From contig NC_089222.1 in assembly GCF_963924675.1 (NCBI RefSeq), forward strand, positions 4,098,501 through 4,162,500: a DNA stretch of 64,000 nt, in the 5' to 3' direction. Within the stretch, counting starts at the first letter, position 1, and the number at the start of each line of letters is the position of its first letter. A program made the translations under genes and the position numbers. This DNA comes from Phocoena phocoena (taxonomy: Eukaryota > Chordata > Mammalia > Artiodactyla > Phocoenidae). This document shows positions 1 through 10,385 of this stretch, one piece after another. Below the pieces are notes generated by a model, which searched no databases, was not told the DNA's origin, and worked only from the letters and a program-made list of their open reading frames with translations.

Positions 1-76
1 AACGCTTGTAAAATCATCTCACTTCTTGGTACATTCATTTCTGTCTATTGGGCAGTTTGTGAGAAGTCTGTTATTT

Positions 77-100
77 AAACAGATTTTTGAAAATCTGTTT
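77..100. repeat. Perfect short inverted repeat (hairpin)
   Basis: Arms aaacagatttt and aaaatctgttt (11 bp each) are separated by only two bases. The surrounding 1-316 segment is AT-rich unique DNA with no gene that I can support. Confidence 0.6.
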
Positions 101-316
101 GCTGATTTTTTTTCTTTTCCTCTATTTTGAGGAAAACTAAGTTTTTGAGTCAACTAAATGGTTTTAGGATAGAAATGGATTAAATAATATGTTATTAATA
201 AACTGTACATTTCCTCTGTTCTCTATCAGGTGCTGAAACATGCCAGTAAGCAGTTTCTTAATCTAGAAAATCATTTCGGCAGCAAAGTTCAACATTTCTG
301 ACAATATGGTAGAAGA

Positions 317-562
317 ATGGTTCTCAACTGGGGATGAGTTTGCTCCCTAGGGGACATTTGGCAAAGTCTGGAGACAGTTTTGATTGTCACATCCTGGGGA
401 GGGGGCAGGGGAGGGGAGCACGAGGTGGATGGATGCGCTGCTGGCATCTAGTGGGTAGAGGCCAAGGATGCTACCCAGCTCCCTCCAGTAAGTGCAAACC
501 ACAACGAAGGCTTGCTTACCCAGCCCAGAACATCGAGAGTGCTGAGATTGAAGAAACCTGGC
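317..562 (+). mobile_element. MER20 (hAT-Charlie non-autonomous DNA transposon)
   Basis: The segment follows the remembered MER20 consensus from its 5' end (tggttctcaac) through 'ggggacatttggcaaagtctgg' type wording, 'ggcatctagtgggtagaggcca', to the 3' end near 'gagattgaagaaacctgg'. It is nearly full length (family about 220 bp), with a G-rich insertion around 398-425. It carries no coding capacity. The open frame across it is incidental. Confidence 0.85.
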
Positions 563-1369
563 CTGGAATCTTTTTTAAATATAAAGGCAATGGAAAACTA
601 TTGAGAGAGTCTGAACTTTACATACTGGATCACGATCCTTTTCAAAGGTGAGAATGTAGCAACCCTGAAAGAGGAACTCAATCTAGGATATCCGAAGAAA
701 GGAAACATTTGTTCCTTTGGGTTCCATATCCCATTAAGACACAGAAGTGCGTGAACCTTTCCATGACATTGAATCGTGAAAACTAGTGTTCATTAGCTCC
801 TACAAACCATCTTATTTGTTATTCGTAATTTTAAGATGCTGTAAAATCAGGATATGGCATCACTGTACACCAGGAAATCTGTTCTTCCCTTTTCTAATAG
901 TGCATAAGCTGATGGTTAAAGATGGTCTTGAACCTGTGAAAGTATATCCTATCCTTCTTCTGCTTTTTGTCCTGTTTATAGAGCACAGCATTTAAAACAG
1001 GGCGATAATTTAAAGCAGATGTTCTTCTAAATTATTTTTTGTTCAAATCTAGCAATATGGTAAAAGAAAGAAAACTGGGAAACCTTGATGGGGCTTCGGG
1101 ATAAAGGACTTTATATATTGCACAATGATTTGAGTGTTCTCTTCTTTTTCAGGACACATTCTGGTGGATTCTCTTGCCATTTCCTTCTGCCTTACCTGTT
1201 GCTTTACCCTGATTCACTCTTGGTTTCTCATCGCATATGTTATATATATATTCTACGATGCCTATGATAGTCTTTCCTTAACGTTTCTTCCCACTGGCCA
1301 CTGCCATATATTATAAAAACCCTTTCTTATAGCTTAGAGGTTAAGCAAATTATCTTAGGTAATTTGCTT
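563..1369. other. Unique AT-rich DNA, no gene seen
   Basis: I see no recognisable repeat family, exon or RNA gene here. The short open frames lack codon bias or any family resemblance. A perfect 11-bp inverted repeat overlaps its right end (1342-1370). Confidence 0.5.
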
Positions 1370-1370
1370 A
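1342..1370. repeat. Perfect inverted repeat, 11-bp arms
   Basis: Arms taagcaaatta (1342-1352) and taatttgctta (1360-1370) flank a 7-base loop. It lies directly beside the MIR at 1372-1506. Confidence 0.6.
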
Positions 1371-1371
1371 A

Positions 1372-1506
1372 TTTCCTACAAGTCTCAGTTTCCTCATCTG
1401 TAAAATGGGAATACTACTACTATCTCTCTAAGAGTGTTGTTGTGTATAATAAGTGGAGCTTAGAAGGTGTCGGGCACATAATAGATGCTCATTAAATAAT
1501 AGCCAT
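1372..1506 (-). mobile_element. MIR SINE fragment
   Basis: The segment contains the antisense MIR core 'cagtttcctcatctgtaaaatggg', followed by the 'gggcacataatagatgctcattaaat' tail module typical of MIR read in the minus direction. It is diverged, as expected for a repeat shared by all mammals. Confidence 0.85.
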
Positions 1507-2420
1507 TATTCCTTTTTGAAAAAAAAAAATTGGAGCAAGATTTGAAACCGTATATTCATTAAATATTTACTAAGCATTTTCTATGGGTTTGGTCCTATGT
1601 TAGGTGCTTGGGATACTTCAGAAAACAGAACACAAAACTTGAAAACTCTGCTGTCATGGAACTCACACACACACATATACACGCAAAAGCAAACATGTAT
1701 GTACACGTAAGAAAACATGTGTGCACCACGATAACATAAACATTCTGTGACTCTTCCCTTGCTTATTTCAGAACTTAATTGAGAGTAAACATTCTTCCTC
1801 CAATTGGCCAAAATCGCACGGTGAAGAGCAATTACAGAATTGGAAAGAAACGCTTTTCTTTTGAATACCGTTTCTTTCAGGTTTTAAACAAAATAAACGT
1901 GTATTTAAAAAATATATGAAGTTGGCCTGTCTTGAGAAGAAAATCACACAGAATGGCAATCGGTACAAAACCAATGGGGAAGGAGGGAATCGACTATTTA
2001 GATACTGTTTCAATTGCTCCAAGAATGATTGAAGAAGAAATGTATCCACAGAAGATTTACTTATTGCTTTTGAAGGTGAAAATAAACAATTCATATACTG
2101 CAGACAGACCAAGTGAATGACAGTGCAACACAGTTTCTAAAACACACAAAAAAGGGTATAAAATCTCATCCAAGAATCCATGAGCCTTCCACGACTCATG
2201 GTAGAAACTTTTTTCTTCTGCCTCAGCGCTTTCCCCATGTCCCTTCACCTTGCGGTTTGCTACCTATCCCTCAGCACTTAGCTGAAATGTCCCTCTCAGA
2301 GAAGCCTTCCCTAGCCGCCCCGGCTAAACTAAGTGCTTTCACCCATCGTCCTTCTTTATGCCACCTTCTGTTTTTCTTTGTCTATCTATCTATATGTCTA
2401 TCTATGTAGATATCTATCCG

Positions 2421-2427
<7 letters not shown>

Positions 2428-2474
<47 letters not shown>
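2428..2474. repeat. (TA)n microsatellite at the tail of a SINE
   Basis: This is an uninterrupted TA run that passes straight into a T run of about 31 bases (2475-2505), which is the A tail of the adjoining antisense CHR-2 SINE. Both lie inside that SINE's target-site duplication, so the TA repeat appears to have grown from the element's 3' end. Confidence 0.9.
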
Positions 2475-2507
<33 letters not shown>

Positions 2508-2697
2508 GGTATGCAGGCCTTTCACTGTTGTGGCCTCTCCCATTGTGGAGCACAGGCTCCGGACGCGCAGGCTCAGTGGCCATGGCTCACGGGTCCAGCC
2601 GCTCCGCGGCACGTGGGAACTTCCCGGACCAGGACACGAACCCGCGTCCCCTGCATCGGCAGGCGGACTCTCAACCACTGCGCCACCAGGGAAGCCC
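2475..2697 (-). mobile_element. CHR-2 SINE (cetacean tRNA-Glu-derived), antisense
   Basis: From left to right it reads T run, gcggtatgcaggcctttcactg, the CHR-2 body, then the tRNA-derived head ending 'ctgcgccaccagggaagcccc', so the element is in minus orientation. The target-site duplication is ctatccgggtatat at 2414-2427 and ctatctgggtatat at 2698-2711, with one mismatch. The tRNA-derived part keeps A-box-like tggcgcagtgg and B-box-like ggttcg sequences for RNA polymerase III. Confidence 0.95.
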
Positions 2698-2911
2698 CTA
2701 TCTGGGTATATTTTTAAACGTCTTTCTAGTCCACTTGACTCAAAGTTCCACAAACGGAAGGATCATCTTACTTTGTCCACCGTGATCTTTCAAGAGCCCA
2801 GCACCTGATCCCAACTTTGCCCTCAATGAATGTTTATGGAGGAGATAAAAGCTACACACTCAAGGTGTATTGACTGCTGTCAGTGAAAATAATCAATAAA
2901 CACTCTACAAT

Positions 2912-3640
2912 AAAAATAGAAAAGAGTTTTATTTGAGCCGAACTAAGGACTATAGCCCCGAAGACAGCCTCCCAGATTACTCTGAGGAACGGCTCCAGAG
3001 AAGCACGGTTGTCAGAACAAAGAACATCAAAGAAGTCAGGGAGACCTTCTTTCAAGGTTTAAAAAAAACAGACCAGCACGTACACAGCAAATCAGTATGG
3101 CCTTAGCACCTGGGAAGGGAAGCTTATCACTGAAGGGGTTACCAGCACGGACATCCCAGGAAGGGAGGCATTTCATGGGCATTCTTCACTTCTGGCCCAT
3201 ATGCACCCTTTTCTTTTATAATTAAAGCAGATGTCCAATTATATTTGATAGGCCACACCTAAACACCTAAAACAGGGTGTTTTAGGTGGCATCAAACTCA
3301 AGTTAACTTGTGCGTAAGCCAGGATGACTTTCCCATAACTCAACATGTGAACATTCTTTCATCCCTGCCGAGAGCGCCGAGATTGTCAAAGCATGCTTCC
3401 TGCCATTTGCTGTGATAAGGTGAACACACCCTACCACCTTGTGCTGTGTGCAAATACATTGCATTATTTGGCCTTGGTCATTTTTTCCTGTGTATGCACG
3501 TGGCATAAAAGGAAAGTGAACTCCAGCCTACAGTATGTGGCACAGTTATGCCAAGACTATGCCACTCCACACCGTGACCTTTGCTCTTGGCTTTTGGTTT
3601 CAATCTCTGAAGCCACGTGGGAAAACTTTGTCTAGTCTTG
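2912..3640. mobile_element. Possible LTR-type repeat of unresolved family
   Basis: The phrase 'gttttatttgagccgaactaaggactatagcccc' and the following 'gacagcctcccagattactctgagga' resemble a repeated LTR-like sequence of cetartiodactyl genomes. A TATA-like ggcataaaag lies near 3503. I cannot place the borders or the family, and there are no retroviral coding remains. It could instead be unique DNA. Confidence 0.3.
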
Positions 3641-3839
3641 ATACAGAAAAATTCCTGGCATGATGCCCTAAGCTGAGCAAAGAACCAGGGATAGGTTAGG
3701 AGGGCCCTTTGAAGATATTGCTCAATTACAAGAGAAGGAAAGGGACCTATGATTGTCCTCATTCAAAACTTCTCAAGCCAGATGTCTGGCTCTGTGCCTC
3801 TGAATATCAGCCATTTGCCTCAGTTACATCCTAGGAAAG

Positions 3840-4252
3840 TGACGTTGCTAATCCTTCCCTCGACGGGCAGAGTCTGTTTTTCCTTCCCTTCAATCCAAAT
3901 TGAACAAAGGACTCACTTTGGCTGATAGAACTTTGCAAATGTGACATAAGCAGAGACTCAAAAAGTGCTGTGCTTTGGGGTTTGCTCTCTTACTGGTCTT
4001 TAGGCTCTGAGACCACCATGTGCAGGAAATGAAAGACCACTAGGAACAAGGCTGATCCATGATACCCAAGGGCCGCCCAGGCTGACCAAGCTGCCAACCA
4101 CCAGACATGTAAGTGAGATGACCATAGATCATCCAACTCCAAATTAAGGAACTGCCCAGATAACCCACAGAATCATGAAAAATAATAAATGATTTTTTTA
4201 AAAGTCATTAACAGTGGGGTGGCTTGTTACACAGCAGGAGCTAATTGATACA
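3840..4252 (+). mobile_element. MLT1-type (ERVL-MaLR) LTR
   Basis: The 3' half shows the diagnostic MLT1 end: an 'aataataaatg' polyadenylation region, then 'tggggtggcttgttacacagca' and terminal 'gctaattgatac'. The 5' part is more diverged. This looks like a solitary LTR without internal sequence, an ancient mammalian insertion. Confidence 0.8.
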
Positions 4253-4799
4253 GTCAACTCACCAGTGACATATTACTGTGTGACTGACCAAGGAGGCATG
4301 TCTGATGGCCAGAACTGAGAGGCTGGTAGAGTTTGTTGAACTCACTAGTGCCTTGAGATTGTCCAAAGAATGAAAAAGGGACTTACTGATGCAAAGTTTG
4401 GGAATCACTGCATTCTAAAGCATTTTCCACTTAGAGATTTGCAAAATAAATTAGTACATTGAATATTCTGAGGAATCATGCAGTTAAAAAAAAAAAGCTG
4501 CTAAAAGAAGTTTTAAAGTCTCCTCACTTTCCAAACTTTTATGACCTCTTAGCATTATCATTGCTGACACCCTACTCTGAACAGAATAGTCAGGGGACTG
4601 GACAAGAACTGTGAGATCTGGGTTATGGCCCAAGACATAGTATTTACAAACCGTAGAGTGTCTTGAGCGAATCTAACTTGGTAGAATTAGGTAAAATGGA
4701 AGATATAATTCCTGCCCTGAGTCCCTTCTAGGTCCTTATCCACCTGTTCATGTCACTTGGGATGGAAATTTAGATGATGCACTGACACTTTGTGCTCTG
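4253..4799. other. Unique DNA, no gene seen
   Basis: I see no recognisable repeat, exon or RNA gene apart from a short A run near 4487-4496. Confidence 0.4.
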
Positions 4800-4810
4800 T
4801 ACCATATTCT

Positions 4811-4942
4811 TTTCTTTTCTTTTAATTTTCTGTCCACACCGTACAGCATGTGGGATCTTAGTTCCCCAGCCAGTGATCAAACCCGCGCCCTCTGCACTGG
4901 AAGTGTGGAGTCTTAACCACTGGACCATCAGGGAAGTCCTCA
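4811..4942 (-). mobile_element. Short tRNA-Glu-type SINE (CHR/Bov-tA-like), antisense
   Basis: It ends in the antisense tRNA-derived head 'taaccactggaccatcagggaagtcct' and contains 'agcatgtgggatcttagttcccc'. Only about 130 bp are present, so it is truncated in the body or belongs to a short older subfamily. An imperfect duplication, taccatattct (4800-4810) and taccgtattct (4943-4953), flanks it. Confidence 0.85.
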
Positions 4943-4999
4943 TACCGTATTCTGTTCTGATGCCAACCCTGAAGTGACAAATCATTCGTTTCAAAGTCT

Positions 5000-5185
5000 T
5001 TTTTGAGGTCCCGCTGTGTGTCAGATACTATTCTGAGTGCTGGGGATACGTGAGTGACCAATCCTCTCTATGAGAGCTTGATTCTAGAAGAGGAAGCGGA
5101 CATGAAATCTGGAAAGAAATAGCTAATATAACGTCAGATGGGAATAAGGACTTCGCAAAGCAAAACCAAGAAAGGGCTAGAGCAC
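5000..5185. repeat. Ancient mammalian interspersed repeat fragment
   Basis: The string 'tgtgtgtcagatactattctgagtgctggggatacgtgagtgacc' matches a widespread ancient repeat type ('...tgccaggcactgttctaggtgctggggatac...'). Related strings recur near 1555-1640, 23115-23200, 34570-34690 and 56380-56450. I do not assign a family name. Confidence 0.5.
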
Positions 5186-5560
5186 TGTTCTTAACTTCAG
5201 CTTGCATCAGAACCACCTGAGGATTTTTTTTTTTTTTCTGTACGCGGGCCTCTCACTGTTGTGGCCTCTCCCGTTGCAGAGCACAGGCTCCGGACGCGCA
5301 GGCTCAGCGGCCATGGCTCACGGGCCCAGCCGCTCGGCGGCACGTGGGATCTTCCCAGACCGGGGCACGAACCCGTGTCCCCTGCATCGGCAGGCGGACT
5401 CTCAACCACTGCGCCTCCAGGGGAGCCCTCACCTGAGGATTTCTTACGATCCAGACTTCTTGGCCACATCCCCCAGGTTTCTGTTTTGGTAGTTCTCAAA
5501 TGGGGTCTGAGAATTTTCATTTCTAACAAATTCCCAGGTGATGCTGGTGTTGCAAGAAAG
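5186..5560 (+). mobile_element. MER5A-type DNA transposon interrupted by a CHR-2 SINE
   Basis: The left piece (5186-5226) reads 'gttcttaacttcagcttgcatcagaaccacctgaggattt'. The right piece (5430-5560) resumes with 'ggggtctgagaattttcatttctaacaaattcccaggtgatgctgg'. Together they follow the MER5A consensus in plus orientation, with the SINE at 5227-5429 inserted between them. Confidence 0.75.
5227..5429 (-). mobile_element. CHR-2 SINE, antisense, inside MER5A
   Basis: It runs from an antisense A tail, through ctgtacgcgggcctctcactg, to the tRNA-derived head ending 'gcgcctccaggggagccc'. A perfect 13-bp target-site duplication, cacctgaggattt, lies at 5214-5226 and 5430-5442. The head differs from the family (gcctccagggg instead of gccaccaggga). 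Confidence 0.95.
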
Positions 5561-5569
5561 GAAAGGTCA

Positions 5570-6124
5570 GGAAAGTTTCCCGTCAGAGACTTCCCTGAAG
5601 TGAGAGAAGAAACCACGAAGTTTGGGAAGAGAATTTTAGGTGGAGGGCATAGCACAACACGTGCATAGGTCCCGGGGCAGAACTGAGCTTGTTATGCTGG
5701 AGGAATACAAGGACTAATTTTCCTAACGTCCACAGGTCCTTCACAGGCCTGCTAGGCCCAATGCAATTGAGCTTTCAGCTGAATTATTGATAAAACTCAC
5801 ATTTAGAAATACTTAATAGGAAAAAAAGGAGCTTTAGGACTTGAGGAGTTTAGGTTATATAAGATGCCAAAACAAGAAGAGGAAACTGCTCACGTGTCTT
5901 GTTTCACTGGTATAGGTCCACTGGTTTCAGTTTGGACACCAGAACTGGGTATCACTTAAATTCACAAAGTCCCCACGTCCTTACCTCTGGCTTGCCGAAA
6001 AGGTCTGTGATTTTTCAGGACAAGACTTATCTCAACATGGCTCCCTCTGTATTTGTGGATTTCCCTAGACAACAGTGCAGACGACAGTGCATTCCGTTAT
6101 TTAGGATGCTCTACATTTGGGAGA
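5570..6124. other. Unique DNA, no gene seen
   Basis: I see no repeat family or exon that I can support in this stretch. Confidence 0.4.
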
Positions 6125-6300
6125 AGTTTCTCACACTCTTTATCTCGTTAGAGCCTCACAATTCAATTTCACGCAGAAACTATCATTCCCATGCTACAGA
6201 TGAGAAAACTGAGGTTTGGAGAAGCCAAGACTCAGAACCATTTCTTTCTTTACTCTTCCTATGGTCTTCTTTCGGAATGGCAAACTGATTGTGCAAGCTG
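6125..6300 (+). mobile_element. MIR SINE fragment
   Basis: The segment contains 'tctcgttagagcctcacaattc' and 'atgctacagatgagaaaactgaggtttggagaagcc', the MIR core in plus orientation. A consensus splice-donor-like sequence, caaggtaagt (6310-6319), follows just after it. Confidence 0.8.
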
Positions 6301-6329
6301 TGACACGTACAAGGTAAGTAGTGGAGTCA

Positions 6330-6350
6330 GGGGGGGTGGGGGGACCGGGG
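6330..6350 (+). other. G-rich run with G-quadruplex potential
   Basis: G runs of 7, 6 and 4 bases are separated by one and three bases. The first two runs are long enough to be split into the four tracts a quadruplex needs. Confidence 0.5.
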
Positions 6351-6472
6351 CCAAGCCCATGACCTTCCCGCTACTGCCTTTCTTGAGGACATTTGGTCTC
6401 AAGATGGTAGGTCTCATTGCCTACCACTCGTGTGCATTTTTTCATCATCTTCCATGATAAAAAGGAGGACTA

Positions 6473-6761
6473 GGGACGTCCCTGGTGGCGCAGTGGTTAA
6501 GAATCCGCCTGCCAATGCAGGGGACATGGATTCAAGCCCTGCTCCAGGAAGATCCCACATGCCACGGAGCAGCTAAGCCCGTGCGCCACAACTACTGAGC
6601 CCGCTCACCTAGAGCCCGTGCTCCGCAACAAGAGAAGCCCCCTGCAATGAGAAACCCACGCACCACAACGAAGAGTAGCCCCTGCCCGCCGCAACTAGAG
6701 AAAGCCCCATGCGCAGCAACGAAGACCCAATGTAGCCAAAAATAAATGTTTTTTAATAAAT
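6473..6761 (+). mobile_element. CHR-1 SINE (long form), sense
   Basis: The head gggacgtccctggtggcgcag is followed by the long CHR-1 body ('cacaactactgagcc', 'ctccgcaacaagagaagcc', 'gcagcaacgaagacccaatg') and an AT-rich tail with aataaataaa. The target-site duplication is aaaaaggaggacta at 6459-6472 and aaaaatgaggacta at 6762-6775. Confidence 0.95.
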
Positions 6762-6777
6762 AAAAATGAGGACTAAA

Positions 6778-6930
6778 CTTCACTGAGCACTCAAGATCTA
6801 GGCACTTGATTCAACATGTTTAAAGTGAGATTTTAGTTAATCCCCTTGGCAATGAGGATTTTTTCCATCTTGTAGGTGAAAATAACTGAGGCTCAAGGAA
6901 GTTAACTAATGGGTCTGAGGGCAATAATGT
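6778..6930 (+). mobile_element. MIR SINE fragment
   Basis: The pattern 'cactgagcactcaagatctaggcac ... gtaggtgaaaataactgaggctcaaggaag' is a diverged MIR in plus orientation. It sits directly against the right duplication of the CHR-1 element. Confidence 0.7.
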
Positions 6931-7227
6931 GAGTGGCTCCACATCACTTCTCATGACTGGTCTTTCCTCTAACCTCAATAGCCACAAAGGTTCTTTCAAA
7001 CACTCCACTGAAGCCTGAAGGAAGAACCAAGAAGTGGGTACACACTTCTTGGTAGGAATGAGACACCTCCTGGTAGAACAGTTTCGTGGCAGTCAACCCA
7101 ACAAGTCATTCTTTTTATGCTCAGAGGTAAAAGGGAGCAAAAAAATTAATCTAGAGGGAATGACCACCACCTCCTTTAAAAGACTCAGATGTCCTCATAT
7201 GAAGAACTATACTTCATCATTACCATT

Positions 7228-9066
7228 GTCATTATTATTTATTTATTTATTAAGACTTTATTTTTTAGAGTAGTTTTAGGTTCACAACAAAACTGAGGGG
7301 GAGGTACAGACATTTCCCATATACCAACAGCCTCTTACACAGGCATGGCCTCCTCCATTGTCAACATCCCCCATCAGAGTGGTACATGTGTTATAATCAA
7401 TGAACCTTCACTGACACAACATAATTACCCAAAGTCCATAGTTTACATGATGGTTCACTCTTGGTGTTGTGTGGGTTTGGACAAATGTATAATGACGTGT
7501 ATCCATCATTATAGCAGCATACAGAGGAGTTTCACTGCCCTACAAGTCCGCTGTGCTTCACCTGTTCATTGCTCTCCCAACTGCCAACCCCCGCCAACCA
7601 CTGATCTTTTTACTGCCTCCACAGCTTTGCCTTTTCCAGAATGTCATACAGTTGGAATTTTACAGTAAGTAGCCCTTTCAGATTGGCCTCTTTCATTTAC
7701 GAATATGCACTTAATGTTTCTCCAAGTCTTTTTCTGGCTTGGTAGCTCATTTCTTTTCAGTGCTGAATACTATTCCATTGTCTGGATGTACCACAGTTTA
7801 TATTTTTCCCCACTGAAGGCCATCTTGGTTACTTCCAAATTTGGGCAGTTATGAATAAAGCTGCTATAAACAATTGTGTGCAGGTTCTTGTGTGAACATA
7901 AGCTTTCAGCTTCTTTGGGTAGATACCAAGGAGCACGATTGCTAGATCACATCTTAAGAGTATGTTTAGTTTTGTAAGAAACTGCCAAACTACCTTCCAA
8001 AGTTCCTGTACCATTTTGCATTTCCGTCAGCAATGAATGAGGGTTCTGTTTGCTCCACGTCATTGTCAGCATTTGATGATGTCAGTGTTCTGGATTTTGG
8101 CCATTCTAATAGGCGTGTCATTTTTGTTTTAATTTGCATTTCCCTGACATAAGATGTGGAGCATCTTTTCATATGCTTATTTTCCATCTGTTTTTCTTCT
8201 TTGATGAGGTGTCTGTTAAGGTCTTTGGCCCATTTTCTAATTGGGTTGTTCGTTTTCTTCTTGTTGACTTTTAAGACCTCTTTGTATATTTTGAATAACT
8301 GTCTTTTATCAGATATGTCTTTTGCAAACATTTTCTTCCACTCTGTGGCTTGTCTTCTCATTCTCTTGACATTGTCTTTGGCAGACCAACAGTTTTTACT
8401 TTTAATGAAGTTCAGCTTATCAAGTCTTTCTTTTGTGAATTGTGCCTTTGGTGTTATAAAAAGTTATGGGCATACCCATGGTTATTTAGGCTTTCTCCTG
8501 TTATATTTTGGAGTTTTATAATTTTTCATTCTACATTTAGATTTACGATCCACTTCAAGTTAATTTTTGTGAACGGTGTAAGGTTTGTGTCTAGCTTCAT
8601 TGTTTTGAATGTGGATGTCCAGTTGTTCCCGCACCTTTTGTTGAAGAGACTATCTTTGCTCCGTTCTACTGCTCTTGCTACTTTGTCAGAGGTCAGTTGA
8701 TTATATTTATGGGGATTTCTTTCTGGGCTCTCTGTTCTGTTCAGTTGATCTATTTGTCTACAGTTTTGCCAGTACTACTGTAGCTCACTAGAGTCTTGAT
8801 ATTGGGTAATGTCAGTTCTCTGCCTTTCTTCTATTCCTTCAATATTTTGTCGGCTATTCTGGGTCTTTTGCCTCTCCATATAAACTTTAGAGTTAGTTTG
8901 TCATTATCTGCAAAATGACAGCTGTAATTTTGATTGGAGTTGCATGGAATCTACAGATCAGATTGGGAAGAACTGCCATCTTGGCAACATTGAGTCTTCC
9001 CATCCATCAGTATGGACCATCTCTCCATTTATTTAGTTATCTGATTTTGTTCATCATCATCATTTT
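7228..9066 (-). mobile_element. L1 LINE, antisense, 5'-truncated (about 1.8 kb)
   Basis: Read on the plus strand it begins with the reverse of an L1 3' end ('aagactttattttttagagtagttttaggttcacaac') and continues into ORF2 sequence in reverse, such as 'ggatgtaccacagtttat', 'ggtagataccaaggagcacgattgctagatc' and 'tttgcatttccctgacat'. It is a mid-age mammalian L1 (L1M type) with many stops and indels. The right end lies near 9060, at 'ctccatttatttagttatctgattttg'. Confidence 0.92.
7990..8361 (-). pseudogene. L1 ORF2 remnant
   Basis: On the minus strand the conceptual product contains '[17 protein letters not shown]' and '[17 protein letters not shown]', which match the C-terminal part of the L1 endonuclease/reverse transcriptase protein. 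The frame is broken on both sides and lacks the endonuclease and catalytic reverse transcriptase regions, so it cannot work. Confidence 0.85.
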
Positions 9067-9980
9067 TTAACGTCATGAACAAGTGCAAGAATGAGTAAGA
9101 ATCATTGAAAGAAATGCCAGAAAAGAACATTTGATGATCTGCATTTTTAGATTTTCTTGCCATTAATTAATTAAATCCAAAAGTGATGCCAAGTTCAACC
9201 TGTAGTTTATCCAAACAAACAAATAAAGCTTCCTGTCATTCAACTTACATATCTCATGGAAAATGTTGTTAAAATGACCGGGATAACAAAGAAACTGCTT
9301 TCCTTTCTTCCCAATAGACACTGCCCCCATAAAGTGGAGAATAATATCAGATTCTGCTTTAAAAAATTAAATTTCCCAGGTTCTTAGTTTAGTTAATGAG
9401 TGCAAAAATACTGTTAAGAAGGAGTAAGGAGCTTTCCATAAAATAAAGGTATTTCTCTGGTCCTTAAATGGGAATGAAATTGCATCCACTTTAAGAAATT
9501 AAGAGCTGGGAGGGATTTTAGGAATTACTTAGTCCAATCCCTTGCATTTATTTATGTGAATGGAACGACCAGAAAAGAAATGAGCAGGTCAAGATAATAC
9601 AAGTAATTGTGACTATGGCTCAGACCAGATCAGCTCAGTGCCAAATCCAGCATTTGGAGATTTCTGGATGACTGTATTTTCACCCATTGGAAAAAAATTT
9701 CCAGGCATTCTAGAAACTGGATACGTTGGTTGCAGTTAGGAAATGCTATGGAAAAAAATATTCACAAAAAGATTTTTTCAAAGAACTGAGTCATTTCTCT
9801 CAAAATACCATCATTAAAGGCTAGAACTTGTAGATCAGCAAAGGAGTCTGTCACCAGAAGATATTATTTCTGCAAGTCTGAATTCAGCCATGTATCTGGT
9901 TTGTGCTCAGTCTTTGCCAAGATAAGAGCACCCCTCCTCTTTCAGAGAATTTACGTCCTGTTCAACGACATGAAGCCCCA
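9067..9980. other. Unique AT-rich DNA, no gene seen
   Basis: I see no clear repeat family here. The segment 9495-9600 ('ggagggattttaggaattacttagtccaatccc') has the style of an ancient MIR/L2-era repeat but is too diverged to assign. Confidence 0.35.
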
Positions 9981-9984
9981 CAAG

Positions 9985-10090
9985 GGGAGGGATTTGTCTA
10001 CCCTGCTCACTCTTCTCTCTCCAGAGCCTATAACAGTGCCAGCCCAGGGATAGGCAGCTTGGAAACACTGTTACAAATTTCTGTTGCGTT
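9985..10090. mobile_element. L2-like LINE 3' fragment
   Basis: The string 'agggatttgtctaccctgctcactcttctctctccagagcc' followed by 'agcccagggataggcag' follows the usual L2 3'-end wording. It is short and diverged. Confidence 0.5.
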
Positions 10091-10189
10091 AATTAATTTA
10101 TAAAGAAGTATCTTCAAGAAAAGCTTTTAGCCTTTGGCATTTTTCTAAGTTTTCCAAGATCATCAATTTATTTTTTTCCCAAAATAACA

Positions 10190-10385
10190 GATCATTCTCA
10201 CTGACCACCTGCTTTGTGCCAAACTCTGTGTACAGCATATCCATCTACTGTCGTAGTTATTCCTCACACCTTCCCTAGAAGCAGGCATGGTTACCTTCCC
10301 CATTCTTATAGATAAGGAAGCTGAGACGCAGAGAAGCTAAGCTACCTGCCCAAAGTGGTCAGAGAAGACACAGACCTGGAGCTCA
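10190..10385 (+). mobile_element. MIR SINE fragment
   Basis: The segment has 'tgctttgtgccaaactctgtgtacagc' and then 'tatagataaggaagctgagacgcagagaagctaag', a MIR in plus orientation. Confidence 0.8.

Larger units (their letters stand above)
2213..2845 (-). mobile_element. L2-like LINE fragment split by a younger SINE insertion
   Basis: The left part (2213-2413) has the L2 3'-end phrasing 'agctgaaatgtccctctcagagaagccttccct'. The right part (2712-2845) continues with 'ttccacaaacggaaggatcatctta' and the 'caatgaatgttta' end. The CHR-2 element with its TA repeat at 2428-2697 interrupts it, which dates the L2 as the older element. A TCTA repeat (2380-2410) lies just before the interruption. Confidence 0.6.

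Noticed and set aside
2333..2808. Open frames with poly(Tyr-Ile) and 'LSLLWPLPL' type peptides, also at 5.2, 44.8, 48.5, 53.4 and 54.1 kb
   Set aside because: They are conceptual translations of CHR-2 SINEs and the TA microsatellite. The same peptide recurs at each SINE copy.
2912..3640. Endogenous retrovirus with coding regions
   Set aside because: Only LTR-like wording is visible. No gag, pol or env-like frames are present.
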